Of a stretch of 64,000 bases of DNA, positions 27,302 through 35,846 are shown piece after piece. The DNA is from Alkalidesulfovibrio alkalitolerans DSM 16529 (GTDB lineage Bacteria > Desulfobacterota > Desulfovibrionia > Desulfovibrionales > Desulfovibrionaceae): NCBI RefSeq assembly GCF_000422245.1, contig NZ_ATHI01000030.1:62001-126000 (forward strand). Direction: 5' to 3'. The position numbers and the translations under genes are program-made. The first letter of the stretch is position 1; each line of letters begins with the position of its first letter. Below the pieces are notes generated by a model that was not told the DNA's origin, searched no databases, and saw only the letters and a list, made by a program, of their open reading frames with translations.

Positions 27302-27979
27302 ATGACCCGAACCTTCACCTGCAACGCCACGCAGAACCTCGGCGGCCGCGACAGGCTCTCGCGCCTGGCGGACTTCCTCTTCGAGGCGGGCATGCTCCGC
27401 AAGACCCCGCGCTCGGGCTATCAGTTCCTGGGCACGGGGCAGGAAAACGTGGCCGAGCATTCCTTTCGTACCGCCGTGGTGGGCTTCGTCCTGGCCGAAA
27501 TGGCCGGGGCGAGCGCCGAACGCACGGTCATGCTCTGTCTTTTCCACGATCTGCACGAGGCGCGCACCGGCGACTTCAACTACGTCAACCGCATGTATAA
27601 TTCCTCGCGCCGCACCGACGCCTTGCGCGACGCCCTGGCCGGAACCGGGCTGGCCGAGCGCATCCTGCCGCTGTGGGAGGAGCTTGAGGTCGTGGAGAGC
27701 CTCGAAGCCAGGCTTGCGCAGGACGCGGACCAGATCGACCTGATTCTGAACCTGAAGGAACAACTCGACCTGGGCAACACCTACGCGGGCAAATGGCTGG
27801 CCTGCGCGCTCGAACGCCTGCGCACCCCCGAGGGCCGCGAACTGGCCGCGCGGATCGCCCAGACCGACCACACGGACTGGTGGTTCAAGGGCCCGGACCG
27901 CTCCTGGTGGGAGAACAAGAACGGCCGCAAGAAGGCGGCCGACCCGGCCTTGGGAGAAAGAGGAAAGGACGAGCCGTGA
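27302..27979 (+). CDS. HD-domain hydrolase (YfbR/HDDC2-type)
   Basis: A 225-residue metal-dependent phosphohydrolase. The HD-domain ligands are in order: ENVAEHSFRTA (His), LFHDLHEARTGD (His-Asp plus Asp) and LAQDADQIDL (Asp). This layout matches 5'-deoxynucleotidases and HDDC2-like proteins that act on nucleoside monophosphates. The C-terminus is Trp-rich and charged (DHTDWWFKGPDRSWW). Its stop overlaps the GTG start of the LysE gene. Confidence 0.88.
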   Translation: MTRTFTCNATQNLGGRDRLSRLADFLFEAGMLRKTPRSGYQFLGTGQENVAEHSFRTAVVGFVLAEMAGASAERTVMLCLFHDLHEARTGDFNYVNRMYNSSRRTDALRDALAGTGLAERILPLWEELEVVESLEARLAQDADQIDLILNLKEQLDLGNTYAGKWLACALERLRTPEGRELAARIAQTDHTDWWFKGPDRSWWENKNGRKKAADPALGERGKDEP

Positions 27980-28599
27980 GCCTCGACCTCTATCTGGCCT
28001 TCGTCCTGACCTCGGCCGTGGTGCTGGCCATTCCGGGACCGACCATTCTCTACGTCACGGGCTGCGCGCTCAGCCACGGCAGGCGCTCCATCTGGGCAAC
28101 CGCGCCCGGCGTGGCCCTGGGCGACCTCTTGGCCATGAGTTGCGCGCTACTCGGCATGGGCGCGCTGCTCACGGCTTCGGCCGAACTCTTCACTCTGCTC
28201 AAGTGGGGCGGCGCGGCCTACCTGATCTGGCTGGGCCTGAAAAGCTGGCAGGCCTCCCCGGCTGCCCCGGCCACCCGCGCCTGCACGCCGCGCCAAAGCC
28301 GGACACTCTTCGCCCAGGCCTTCGTCATCACCGCGCTCAACCCCAAGAGCATCGCCTTCTTCGTGGCCTTTCTGCCCCAGTTCGTGCGCCACGGAGAACC
28401 ACTCGGGCCGCAGTTCGCGCTCCTCGTGCCGACTTTCGTGGTCCTGGCCGTGGTCAACGCCACGCTCTACGGCCTGCTGGCCGGAGCCGTGCGCGAGCGC
28501 GCCCGCGATCCGCGAACCATGCGCGCCCTGAACCGCGTCGGCGGCGGGGCCCTGATCGGCGCTGGCCTCATGACCGCGCTCATGCGGCGACCCGCCTGA
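27976..28599 (+). CDS. LysE/RhtB-family amino-acid exporter
   Basis: A 207-residue membrane protein with five to six transmembrane helices. The family start is clear: YLAFVLTSAVVLAIPGPTILYVTGCALSHGRR, with the PGP motif, then KWGGAAYLIWLGLKSW and ITALNPKSIAFFVAFLPQFV. It starts at GTG 27976 inside the stop of the HD gene (GTGA). Co-transcription with argJ raises the idea that it exports an arginine-pathway amino acid, but that is inference. Confidence 0.9.
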   Translation: MSLDLYLAFVLTSAVVLAIPGPTILYVTGCALSHGRRSIWATAPGVALGDLLAMSCALLGMGALLTASAELFTLLKWGGAAYLIWLGLKSWQASPAAPATRACTPRQSRTLFAQAFVITALNPKSIAFFVAFLPQFVRHGEPLGPQFALLVPTFVVLAVVNATLYGLLAGAVRERARDPRTMRALNRVGGGALIGAGLMTALMRRPA

Positions 28600-28929
28600 C
28601 GATCAGCGTGGCTCGCGCGAGACGGGGCCGGGCGGGAGCTCGCCCGCCATTGCCGTTTCCCGCGCGGTTCATTTTTTTCGGACCGTGATGAACGGAAAAC
28701 CCGACCATTTTGATTGACTACACAATCATTTTGAGACAAAGGAGCCGGGGGCTTCGCTCGCGATGGCGCGGCGGGGCCGAAGGCCACTATTGCCCGGAGC
28801 CCAAAGCGTGTTAGAGTTCATGCTTCGGGTCCTCTGCATGCCCCGTTTTGCCGATGCGTGGCGCGTGGCCCCGGGAGCGCAGGTTTTCCTGCGCTTCATT
28901 CCCGACATTATTACCGTTTCGGGGGAATC
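28600..28929 (+). promoter_or_regulatory. Intergenic region with possible promoter
   Basis: A 330-bp gap before the large membrane-protein gene. A TTGCCC at 28790 and TAGAGT at 28812 are separated by 16 bases and could be -35/-10 boxes. The stretch at about 28700-28740 is locally A/T-rich (TTTTGATTGACTACACAATC). I see no gene or structured RNA. Confidence 0.3.
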
Positions 28930-30468
28930 ATGGACGTCGTCATCGAGCAGATCGCGCATCTGCAGATTCTCAACCAGTTCTGGCTGTCGCTGTTCCTTCT
29001 CGTCCCGATGGTCCTCATCGCCAGGACCGTGGTCGCGGGAACGCGCTACTCGCCCATCCTGATCATCGTCATCTTCGGCCTGGGCATGGGCTACGTGCTG
29101 GTCAAGAGCGGCGTTTCCAGCCCCGGCCTGCCGGAATTCTCGCTCATCGACCTCATCAGCCGCACCACGGTCATCGCGCTTACGGTCTCCTTCTTCGTGG
29201 GCGGCCAGGAGTTGCGCAAGATCCTGGGCGGCATCGAATTGGAGCCAGACGACATGGTCGTACCCTCCACCGAGGAAGTGGTCATGGGCACGGGCCGCAC
29301 CCAGATGGTCTTCATCATCCGCTCCTTCTTCCTGCTGCTGGGGCTTGAGGCCGTTTACCGTCTCACCGTGGGCATCGGTGGCGGCGACCTCGCCCGCTAC
29401 TATCCGGTGGTGGCCTACATCGGCATCGTGGCCGCGATCATCCTTATCGATTACAAGGCCACAGTGGCCAACAAGCGTCTCTACATCAAGAAGGGGCTGG
29501 TCGAGATGGTCGGCATCCTACTCGTGCTCTTCCTCTCCTACCAGATCGCCGTGGCGATCAGGCCCCTCATCGGGCTGCCGCAGATATTCTTCGCTATGAT
29601 CCTCTCCGCAGGGCTCGGCGCGTTGTGCTACAAGTGGTGCTTCGGCCCCACCATCCGCGCACTGCTCTTCGCGGGCATCCCCGTGGTTCTGGCGGGTAAC
29701 TTCATGATCGGCGGCTCGCGTATCGATGAGGCTTTCGCCATCACCGGAATGAACGCGGTCCTGGCTTACGGCTTCTTCGGCCAGATGTTTTGGATGTTCG
29801 GCGGCATCGCCCTGCTCATGTATTTCGGCCGCACGGCCAACTCCAGGAACCTCGCGCCGGGCATGGCGGGTGCTCTCTCCCACTCGGGCCTCACCGGCGC
29901 CTGCACGGCCGGAGACCTCGGCCCCACGGCGGCCTACCGCGCGCCGATCATGATCAACGTGCCGTTCTTCGGCCATATCTTTGTCTTTTCGGTGCTGGCC
30001 ATGAGCGCGGAGATGGGAACACTCATGTTCTGGCCGTCGCTGGCCATCGTGGCCGCAGGCGTGGTGCTCACGGTGATATCCATGCGAACCCTGCGCCGCG
30101 CTGGCGGCAAGGACGCGGCCGAGGTCAAGGGGCTTATGCAGTTCTCCTTTGGCTGGCAGCTCTGCGCCGTCTTCGGCGGCTTTTTGATGCTAAGCCTCGG
30201 CGGCATGTCGCTCGAAAACTCAGCCATGGCCATCTCCTCGGGCATCTCACACTTCGGCCTTTTCGCCGCCACACAGGGCGGCATGTTCGGAGCCGAGGCC
30301 GCGCTGCTCATTCCTTTCATCTTCTCCATGCCCTTCCTGGTCCACCCGCTGGTCTTCTTCATGTTCGGCCGGGCCATGGAGCAAAACGGCGAGATGCCGC
30401 GCCTGCCAGCCTACATTCTGGGCACGCTCGGCGCCCTGGGCGTGGCCTACGCGATCATAGTCGCCTAG
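28930..30468 (+). CDS. Large polytopic membrane protein of unknown function
   Basis: A 512-residue protein with about 12-13 hydrophobic segments and almost no soluble domains. A Gly/Thr-rich re-entrant-looking stretch (GALSHSGLTGACTAGDLGPTAAY) in the middle is reminiscent of ion-coupled transporters. I do not recognise the family with confidence; a secondary transporter distantly like sodium-coupled carriers is possible. ATG 28930 has a GGGGGAA Shine-Dalgarno-like stretch. It is a single-gene unit with its own terminator. Confidence 0.7.
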   Translation: MDVVIEQIAHLQILNQFWLSLFLLVPMVLIARTVVAGTRYSPILIIVIFGLGMGYVLVKSGVSSPGLPEFSLIDLISRTTVIALTVSFFVGGQELRKILGGIELEPDDMVVPSTEEVVMGTGRTQMVFIIRSFFLLLGLEAVYRLTVGIGGGDLARYYPVVAYIGIVAAIILIDYKATVANKRLYIKKGLVEMVGILLVLFLSYQIAVAIRPLIGLPQIFFAMILSAGLGALCYKWCFGPTIRALLFAGIPVVLAGNFMIGGSRIDEAFAITGMNAVLAYGFFGQMFWMFGGIALLMYFGRTANSRNLAPGMAGALSHSGLTGACTAGDLGPTAAYRAPIMINVPFFGHIFVFSVLAMSAEMGTLMFWPSLAIVAAGVVLTVISMRTLRRAGGKDAAEVKGLMQFSFGWQLCAVFGGFLMLSLGGMSLENSAMAISSGISHFGLFAATQGGMFGAEAALLIPFIFSMPFLVHPLVFFMFGRAMEQNGEMPRLPAYILGTLGALGVAYAIIVA

Positions 30469-30489
30469 CAGTCCGCCGAGAAGCGTTTA

Positions 30490-30525
30490 AACGCCGCGCC
30501 TCCAGGCTTGGAGGCGCGGCGTTTT
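30490..30525 (+). terminator. Strong intrinsic terminator
   Basis: Arms AACGCCGCGCCTCCA and TGGAGGCGCGGCGTT pair without mismatch around the loop GGCT, followed by a TTTTT run. It lies 21 bases after the membrane-protein stop. Confidence 0.93.
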
Positions 30526-30535
30526 TCGTTTGTCC

Positions 30536-30880
30536 ATTCGTGGACGGTTTCGGGACGCAGCGTAGTGCCGTCACGATGAATTGAAAGACTTTCTGGGATA
30601 CAGAAACGGGGATAAATATCCTCACACGTATTTTTCGTTTTTCTTGTTGCCAAAATAAAAAACAGTGGTATGCATTGAAGCAATGCCGTTTGGTGGCGAT
30701 CAAGAATTCTTGACGAATTTTATATCGCAACGGGCGGAAATTTGAATCAGGTAAATGGCATCATGAAAGAAAGAAAAATTAAAACAGCCATTCGCTACGG
30801 GCGCGCCATGTCGTGCGCTCGTCTTGAGGCTGGCATTTTTGGGGCAGACATGTAGCCGTTGCATACGCGCCGCATGTCGT
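30536..30880. other. A/T-rich intergenic region
   Basis: About 345 bp upstream of the DksA-like gene, markedly A/T-rich between about 30600 and 30800. TTGCCA near 30648 followed after 16 bases by TATGCA resembles -35/-10 boxes. The palindrome CAAGAATTCTTG at 30701-30712 is perfect and could bind a regulator. The segment 30800-30880 returns to high GC and leads into the hairpin at 30881. No coding frame here looks real. Confidence 0.4.
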
Positions 30881-30916
30881 GCCCCGCCTCCGTGTCATGG
30901 AGAGCGGGGCTTTTTT
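30881..30916 (+). terminator. Intrinsic terminator in the leader of the DksA-like gene
   Basis: GCCCCGC plus CTCC pair with GGAG plus GCGGGGC (one bulged A), followed by TTTTTT. It ends only 24 bases before the start codon and just before the ribosome-binding site. It must therefore end an upstream small transcript or act as an attenuator of the DksA-like gene. Confidence 0.75.
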
Positions 30917-30940
30917 ATTGCATCAAGGAGGAAGAGAGAG

Positions 30941-31267
30941 ATGACCAGAGAAGAACTGCATTCCGTCGAGCAGGAGATCGAACGGGAAATCGAGGAGATC
31001 GGCCAGTCCATGGACCGCTGGCGGGAGTTCCATGCGGACGAACGCGAGGATCCGGAGGATTTCGTGCGCGAGTACCATGCCAGCCATGGGTGGCTCAGGC
31101 GCATGAACGACAGGCTGCTGGAGCTTCAGGTGGCCTTGCGGCGTATTCGCGAAGGCGGCTACGGCGTGTGCGAGGAGTGCGGCGAGGACATCGCCGTGCA
31201 GCGGCTGCGCGCCGCCCCGGCGGCACGGTATTGCATCGCCTGCGCCCGTGCGGCCGAAGGTGTGTGA
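30941..31267 (+). CDS. DksA/TraR-family C4 zinc-finger protein
   Basis: A 108-residue protein. The N-terminal two thirds is a charged coiled coil (SVEQEIEREIEEIGQSMDRW). The C-terminal zinc finger reads GVCEECGEDI followed by YCIACA, giving four cysteines, as in DksA. It lacks the length of E. coli DksA (151) and resembles short TraR/DksA2-like proteins that enter the RNA polymerase secondary channel. It starts at ATG 30941 with AAGGAGG upstream, and it converges on the response-regulator gene 8 bases away. Confidence 0.88.
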   Translation: MTREELHSVEQEIEREIEEIGQSMDRWREFHADEREDPEDFVREYHASHGWLRRMNDRLLELQVALRRIREGGYGVCEECGEDIAVQRLRAAPAARYCIACARAAEGV

Positions 31268-31275
31268 GCGTGGCG

Positions 31276-31953
31276 CTATTCGGGCGCGGAATCGAGGTCG
31301 ATGAGGCCAAGCCGCGCGGCGTAGCGTACGAGGCCCGCCAGGTTCGAGAGGCCGAGCTTCTGCATCAGGTTGGCGCGGTGGTTCTCCACGGTCTTGCGGG
31401 TGATGAACAGCCGCGAGGCGATGTCCGTGGTCGAGTGGCCTTCGGCCAAAAGGCGCAGGATCTGCTGCTCGCGCTGGGTCAGCGAGCCATAGGCGGCGTC
31501 GCTGGCCTGGGCCCGGCGGGCCGAGTATTCGCTGAGCTTCATCAGCACCTTTGGGGCCAGGGAACTGTCCAGATACTGCTCGCCGCGCGCTGCCGCGTCC
31601 AGGGCCTGGGCCAGGCGTTGGGCCGAGGACTCCTTGACCACGTAGCCGCAGGCCCCGGCCTTGAAGCTCTCGGCGATGAGGTCGATGCGGGCGTGCATGC
31701 TGACCACGACCACGCGCGGCGCCCGCTCGCGCGCGGTCAGTTCGCGGATGACATCGAGCCCGCCCGCGTCGGGCAGCGAAATGTCCACGAGCGCAATGTC
31801 GGGCGAGAGTTCGGCCGCGAGCCTGAGTCCGTCGGCGGCTGTTCCGGCCTCTCCGACGACCACGTTGCGGGCGTCCTGGCCGATGATGGCCTTCAGTCCC
31901 TCGCGCATCAGCGGGTGGTCGTCGATGATGAGAATGCGCCTTTTTGCGCTCAT
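31276..31953 (-). CDS. NarL/FixJ-type response regulator
   Basis: A 225-residue regulator. The receiver domain (about 1-120) has the acidic pair in ILIIDDHPLMREG, the phospho-acceptor Asp in IALVDISLPDAGG, and the Lys in CGYVVKESSAQRL. The C-terminal LuxR-type helix-turn-helix reads SLTQREQQILRLLAEGHSTTDIASRLFITRKTVENHRANLMQKL. The start overlaps the stop of the histidine-kinase gene (ATGA), so the two are translated together. Targets are unknown. Confidence 0.94.
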   Translation of the reverse strand: MSAKRRILIIDDHPLMREGLKAIIGQDARNVVVGEAGTAADGLRLAAELSPDIALVDISLPDAGGLDVIRELTARERAPRVVVVSMHARIDLIAESFKAGACGYVVKESSAQRLAQALDAAARGEQYLDSSLAPKVLMKLSEYSARRAQASDAAYGSLTQREQQILRLLAEGHSTTDIASRLFITRKTVENHRANLMQKLGLSNLAGLVRYAARLGLIDLDSAPE

Positions 31954-33104
31954 GGAGTCCCCGCTAGCGGCGCTTCGGCCACGATGCGCGTTCCCGCGCC
32001 CGGCTTGGAACGGATGGTCAGGCGTCCGCCCAGCAGTCGGGCGCGCTCGCGCATGCTCCAGAGTCCCATGCGTTTTTCAGCCAGGGCCTGCCCCTGACGG
32101 ATGTCCGGGTCGAAGCCCGCGCCGTCGTCCTCCACGCGAAGGATGATATCCGGGTAGGAGGCGATGAGCTTGACCGTCACGAGCTTCGCGCCGGAGTGTC
32201 TGCGCGCGTTGGCCAGGGCCTCTTGAAGGATGCGGTAGAGGTTGATGTGCGTCTCGAAGGAGGTGCGCACGCCCTGCATGCCATCCGCGAAAAAGGCCAC
32301 CTCGATGCCGTGGCGCGCGGAAAATCCCTCGCAGAGCCGAAACGCCGTCTCGGCGAGACCGAGTTGGTCCAGCGCGGGCGGCAGAAGATCGTAGGAAAGA
32401 TCGCGCAAGCTGGCGATGGCCCCGCCCAGGCGCGCGGAGAGGTCGCGGGCCTGACCCGCGGCCTGCTCGCCAGATTTCTCCATCAGATCTGGCAGCGCCT
32501 CAAGCCCCATGCGCAGCATGGAGAGTTCTTGGGCCACGTTGTCGTGCAGTTCGCGCGCGATGCGTTGGCGCTCGGTTTCCTGGGCCTTGATAAGCTCGCG
32601 CGAGAGTTCGTGCAGCCGTTCCTCGGCTTGGCGCGAGGCGATGATCCGGGCCAAATGCTCGGCCACGGCGTCGAGGAGTACGCGTTCCTCGCGCAGGAAT
32701 GGCCCTTCGTCGCAGGCGGGACGTTCCTCGCGATACCCCACGTCGATGCGGCCGATGCGTTCGCCGTCCACGACCACGGGGCTCGATTGGCGGCTGACCG
32801 GGCGGCGGAAGCCCGGCGTGGCGAAGGTGCGGCCGCCCACGACCACGCGGGCGCAGGCCACCTCGGGGTGCTGCCAAGCGCGGGCCACGATTTCGGCCAC
32901 GCCCGAGAGCACCTCGTCCAGGGAGAGGTCGCGGCGCTGCGAGAGCCGCGTGATGGCGTACAGGCAGTCCAGCTCCTTGACCCGCTCGCGCAGGGCGGCC
33001 AGGGCCTTCTCGTGTTCGTGCGCCAGCCGCTCCTGAGGCAGGGCGGGAGCGGGTTCGGGAAATGCGGAGGGAGAGGGGGCCATGCGTTCGCCGTCGCCTT
33101 TCAT
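31950..33104 (-). CDS. GAF-containing NarX/LiaS-type histidine kinase
   Basis: A 384-residue sensor kinase with no transmembrane segment, so probably cytoplasmic. A short coiled coil (HEKALAALRERVKELDCLYAITRL) leads to a GAF-like sensory domain (about 50-185). A HisKA_3 helix follows with the phospho-acceptor His in RQRIARELHDNVAQEL, then the ATPase domain with EALANARRHSGA (N box) and VEDDGAGFDPD. The start is ATG 33104, with ATG 33083 as an alternative. It is the upstream gene of the pair. The ligand sensed is unknown. Confidence 0.92.
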   Translation of the reverse strand: MKGDGERMAPSPSAFPEPAPALPQERLAHEHEKALAALRERVKELDCLYAITRLSQRRDLSLDEVLSGVAEIVARAWQHPEVACARVVVGGRTFATPGFRRPVSRQSSPVVVDGERIGRIDVGYREERPACDEGPFLREERVLLDAVAEHLARIIASRQAEERLHELSRELIKAQETERQRIARELHDNVAQELSMLRMGLEALPDLMEKSGEQAAGQARDLSARLGGAIASLRDLSYDLLPPALDQLGLAETAFRLCEGFSARHGIEVAFFADGMQGVRTSFETHINLYRILQEALANARRHSGAKLVTVKLIASYPDIILRVEDDGAGFDPDIRQGQALAEKRMGLWSMRERARLLGGRLTIRSKPGAGTRIVAEAPLAGTP

Positions 33105-33206
33105 TTGCCGGATACTACCCCCTCGCGCCTCGTCTGTCAGCCCATGCCGCAGGTTCGGGAAGACGCTGGCGGGGCTGCCGCCGTCGTGAATCGGCCAGGG
33201 TGAAAG

Positions 33207-33234
33207 GCGGGGCCGTCCACGCGAACGGCCCCGC
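33207..33234 (-). terminator. Hairpin terminator of the FMN-protein gene
   Basis: Arms GCGGGGCCGT and ACGGCCCCGC around CCACGCGA. The hairpin lies 14 bases after the minus-strand stop of the glutamate-synthase-like gene. The T-run is weak (CCTTTCA on the minus strand), so termination may be partial. Confidence 0.55.
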
Positions 33235-33247
33235 TCTTCATGTTTCG

Positions 33248-34888
33248 TTAGGCGGAGATGATGCGCCGGGCGAGTTCGTCCTGCGCGTCGGTGATGAAGG
33301 GAACGCCAGTTTCGCGCTCGGTCTCGCGGTTGGCCGAGGCGATGTCCTCGCGCGTGATGTTTTGCACCGAGAATTTGCGTGCGCCGGCCAGGAGTTGCTG
33401 CAGGCCCGCGCCCAGCTTGTCCATGAGTGTCCAGATGGCCACCGCGCCGTAGGGCACTTCGCGCATGGCCTCGGGGCCGATCTTGCGCTTGAGGTCGTGG
33501 TATCCGGCGAAGATCTTGTCGGGCGTCTCGCCGATGTCGCGCACGGACTTGGGCAGGGTGTCCCTGTTGCCGCTGACCCAGGCGCGGCGCTCGGGGTGCA
33601 GCGCACCCTCGATGTTCGAGCCGAGGAAACCGGGAATCATGATCGAGCGGCCCATGCAGACGAGCTTGGTGAAGGGCGCGCCCAGGGCCAGGGCCTTGAA
33701 TATCTGGTCCTCGCGGGCCAGGCCGCCGGCGAAGGACAGGTCCACGACCTTCTTGCCCTTGGAGGCCAGAAGGGCCGCGTATTCGCGCGCCTTGGCGTGC
33801 AGGAGGATGGAGGGCACGCCCCAGGTCTCCATCATGTTCCAGGGGCTCATGCCGGTGCCGCCGCCCGCGCCGTCGATGGTCAAGAGGTCGAGGTTGGCGT
33901 CGGAGGCGAAACGGATGGCCATGGCCAGCGCCTCCATGCCGTAGGCTCCGGTCTTGAGCGAGATGCGCTTGAAGCCCAGACTGCGCAGGTAGTCCACGGC
34001 CTGCATGAAGTTTTCGCGAACCTGCTCCACGCTGGAGAGGTCGGTGTAGCCCAGGCGGCTGTGGCGGGCGAAGGCCGTGAGCGAGCCGCTCTCGAAGGCG
34101 TCCTTGACTTCGGGGCGCTCGGGATCGGGATCCACGAGGTAGCCGCGGCGCTTGAGGAACAGCGCGTAATCCAGGCTCGTGACCTTGATCTCGCCGCCGA
34201 TGTTTTTCGCGCCCTGGCCCCACTTCAGCTCGATGACCACATCATCACCGTGCTTTTGCAGGACGTATTCGGCCACGCCGTTGCGTGTGTCCTCGACGTT
34301 GAGCTGTACGATGATTGCGCCGTAACCGTCGTAGTAGCGCTTGTAGATGGCGATACGGCGATCGAGCTCGGGGGCTGAGCCGGTCTTGCCGTCGGCCAGT
34401 TCGGCGGTGCGGTCCACGCCGACCACGTTCTCGCCGATGACAATGGGAATGCCCGAGAGGGCGCAGCCCACGGCGAAGGAATCCCAGTACTTGGCGGCGA
34501 TGAAGGTCGAGCCGAGCGCGCCGGTCATCAGGGGCATGCGCACCGGCGTCTTTTGCGCCGCGCCGAACTGGGTCTCCAGGGAGACGTTGGTGAACAGGCA
34601 ATCGTCGGGGTTGGTGGTCCGGTCGGGGGCCACGCCCGCCGCGCCGTAGGCGAAGCCCTGCACACGCAGGGAGTTGTAGGACACGCCGACGTGCTCGGTG
34701 TTGCCGCTGCCCGCCGTGATCAGACCGAAGTCGCGGGGATAAAGCACGCTGCGTCCCTTGAGGCTCGATAGCCAGGTCTCGCACTTTCCGGCGCAGTCGG
34801 CGCGACACAGGGTGCACAGGCCGGATTCACAGGCAGTGCCGCGATTGGTGGTCCCCAGGACGTCGTTGCTTTTGGGATAGGCGCTCAT
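33248..34888 (-). CDS. Stand-alone FMN-binding glutamate-synthase-type protein
   Basis: A 546-residue protein equivalent to the central FMN domain of the glutamate synthase large subunit, without the amidotransferase and C-terminal domains. Core landmarks are FKRISLKTGAYGMEALAMAI and LLTIDGAGGGTGMSPWNMMETWGVP (FMN-phosphate binding). An N-terminal Cys-rich segment (CESGLCTLCRADCAGKC) precedes it and could hold an iron-sulfur cluster. Such proteins are common in archaea and anaerobes and are annotated as glutamate-synthase-related; their reaction is not settled. Start ATG 34888 has GAGGAG 4 bases upstream. No small subunit is adjacent. Confidence 0.85.
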   Translation of the reverse strand: MSAYPKSNDVLGTTNRGTACESGLCTLCRADCAGKCETWLSSLKGRSVLYPRDFGLITAGSGNTEHVGVSYNSLRVQGFAYGAAGVAPDRTTNPDDCLFTNVSLETQFGAAQKTPVRMPLMTGALGSTFIAAKYWDSFAVGCALSGIPIVIGENVVGVDRTAELADGKTGSAPELDRRIAIYKRYYDGYGAIIVQLNVEDTRNGVAEYVLQKHGDDVVIELKWGQGAKNIGGEIKVTSLDYALFLKRRGYLVDPDPERPEVKDAFESGSLTAFARHSRLGYTDLSSVEQVRENFMQAVDYLRSLGFKRISLKTGAYGMEALAMAIRFASDANLDLLTIDGAGGGTGMSPWNMMETWGVPSILLHAKAREYAALLASKGKKVVDLSFAGGLAREDQIFKALALGAPFTKLVCMGRSIMIPGFLGSNIEGALHPERRAWVSGNRDTLPKSVRDIGETPDKIFAGYHDLKRKIGPEAMREVPYGAVAIWTLMDKLGAGLQQLLAGARKFSVQNITREDIASANRETERETGVPFITDAQDELARRIISA

Positions 34889-35157
34889 GTTTCTCCTCTT
34901 TGGGCGATCGTTGCGGTCTGGCCGTGGCGGGCGCATGCCTGGCGGGAAAGCGCGGCGCCGCAGCGGCGCGGACCATAACACGGTCAGTCGCCCGTTCGTC
35001 GATAGGGAGGCGGAGGAGAAAGCCGGGAGATTTGTCCCGGAAAACCGGGATAATGTCCCGATCGAAAGTGGGGGGCTGTCCGATTGAGGAAAGCCGTGCA
35101 TGGCGTATGCATTTAGGTGGGCCGCTCTTTGCGGGATGCGGCTTCACGAGGCGAATC

Positions 35158-35676
35158 ATGGCGGAATCGATAATCATGCCTAAAGCCCGGACAGGGGCTT
35201 GGACCACGGAAGTTGATGAAACCCGTTGTCAGGGACAGACCGTTTCCTCTCGAGTGGTTGCGCGCATGCTCGCGGCCACGGGAACGGCGCGCCATGACGC
35301 CGGAGCGCCATCCGATTTCAGGCTGCATATGCTGGACGAGGGGCGCTATCGGGCCGACCTGCGTCCGCCGCGAGAGAATGCCTTGTCCGAGGATATTTAC
35401 GCCGACGACGACGGCGGGGCCGTGCTCCATGCCCGCCAATATGAGGACCATCTCGTGGCCGTTGCGCACGGCGAGTGGAACGAGTCGGCCTGTTTCAATT
35501 TGGCCGACTGCCTCGTGCGGGCACTCGATGCCGGATGCAGGACATTCATCCTGGACCTGGGTTGTCCGGGCGCTCTGCCTCCCGGCGCACGGGCCGTGGT
35601 CGAAAGCCTTTCCCGCTGCCTGGCCCGCGAGGGGCTCTCGGCCGACATCCGCCTTTGTCCTTCGGACGCCACCTGA
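35158..35676 (+). CDS. Hypothetical protein with a STAS-like C-terminal half
   Basis: A 172-residue protein. The C-terminal 90 residues have the alternating pattern of a STAS (anti-anti-sigma) domain: HLVAVAHGEWNESACFNLADCLVRALDAGCRTFILDLGCPG followed by ARAVVESLSRCL. The usual phospho-acceptor Ser after the D-L segment is not clear, so this is a weak match. The N-terminal 70 residues are unrecognised. Start ATG 35158 has CGAGG 7 bases upstream. The 5' flank has repeated CCGGGA/TCCCGG blocks at about 35020-35060. No partner kinase is adjacent. Confidence 0.55.
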   Translation: MAESIIMPKARTGAWTTEVDETRCQGQTVSSRVVARMLAATGTARHDAGAPSDFRLHMLDEGRYRADLRPPRENALSEDIYADDDGGAVLHARQYEDHLVAVAHGEWNESACFNLADCLVRALDAGCRTFILDLGCPGALPPGARAVVESLSRCLAREGLSADIRLCPSDAT

Positions 35677-35846
35677 GCGGGTCGGTTCTGCGCGAGTTTT
35701 CCATCACGGCTGGACCTCGATGCCCCGAGCGGGTATATGGATCGTGTAAAAGGAAGGCGCGCCGCCGGACGTTTCTCGCGATCCCGGTTCGGCGGCCTTA
35801 ACGCGACAGCCAGGCGGGATTCCCGCCGCGAGAAAGGAGGACTTCC

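Noticed and set aside
28930-30468. Assignment of the membrane protein as a GltS-type glutamate symporter
   Set aside because: The helix number and a Gly-rich loop are similar, but the GHGTGAA-type GltS motif is absent, so I left it unnamed.
35020-35060. CCGGGA/TCCCGG blocks as a terminator of an upstream gene
   Set aside because: The neighbouring gene on the left runs away on the minus strand, so nothing needs terminating here, and there is no T-run.
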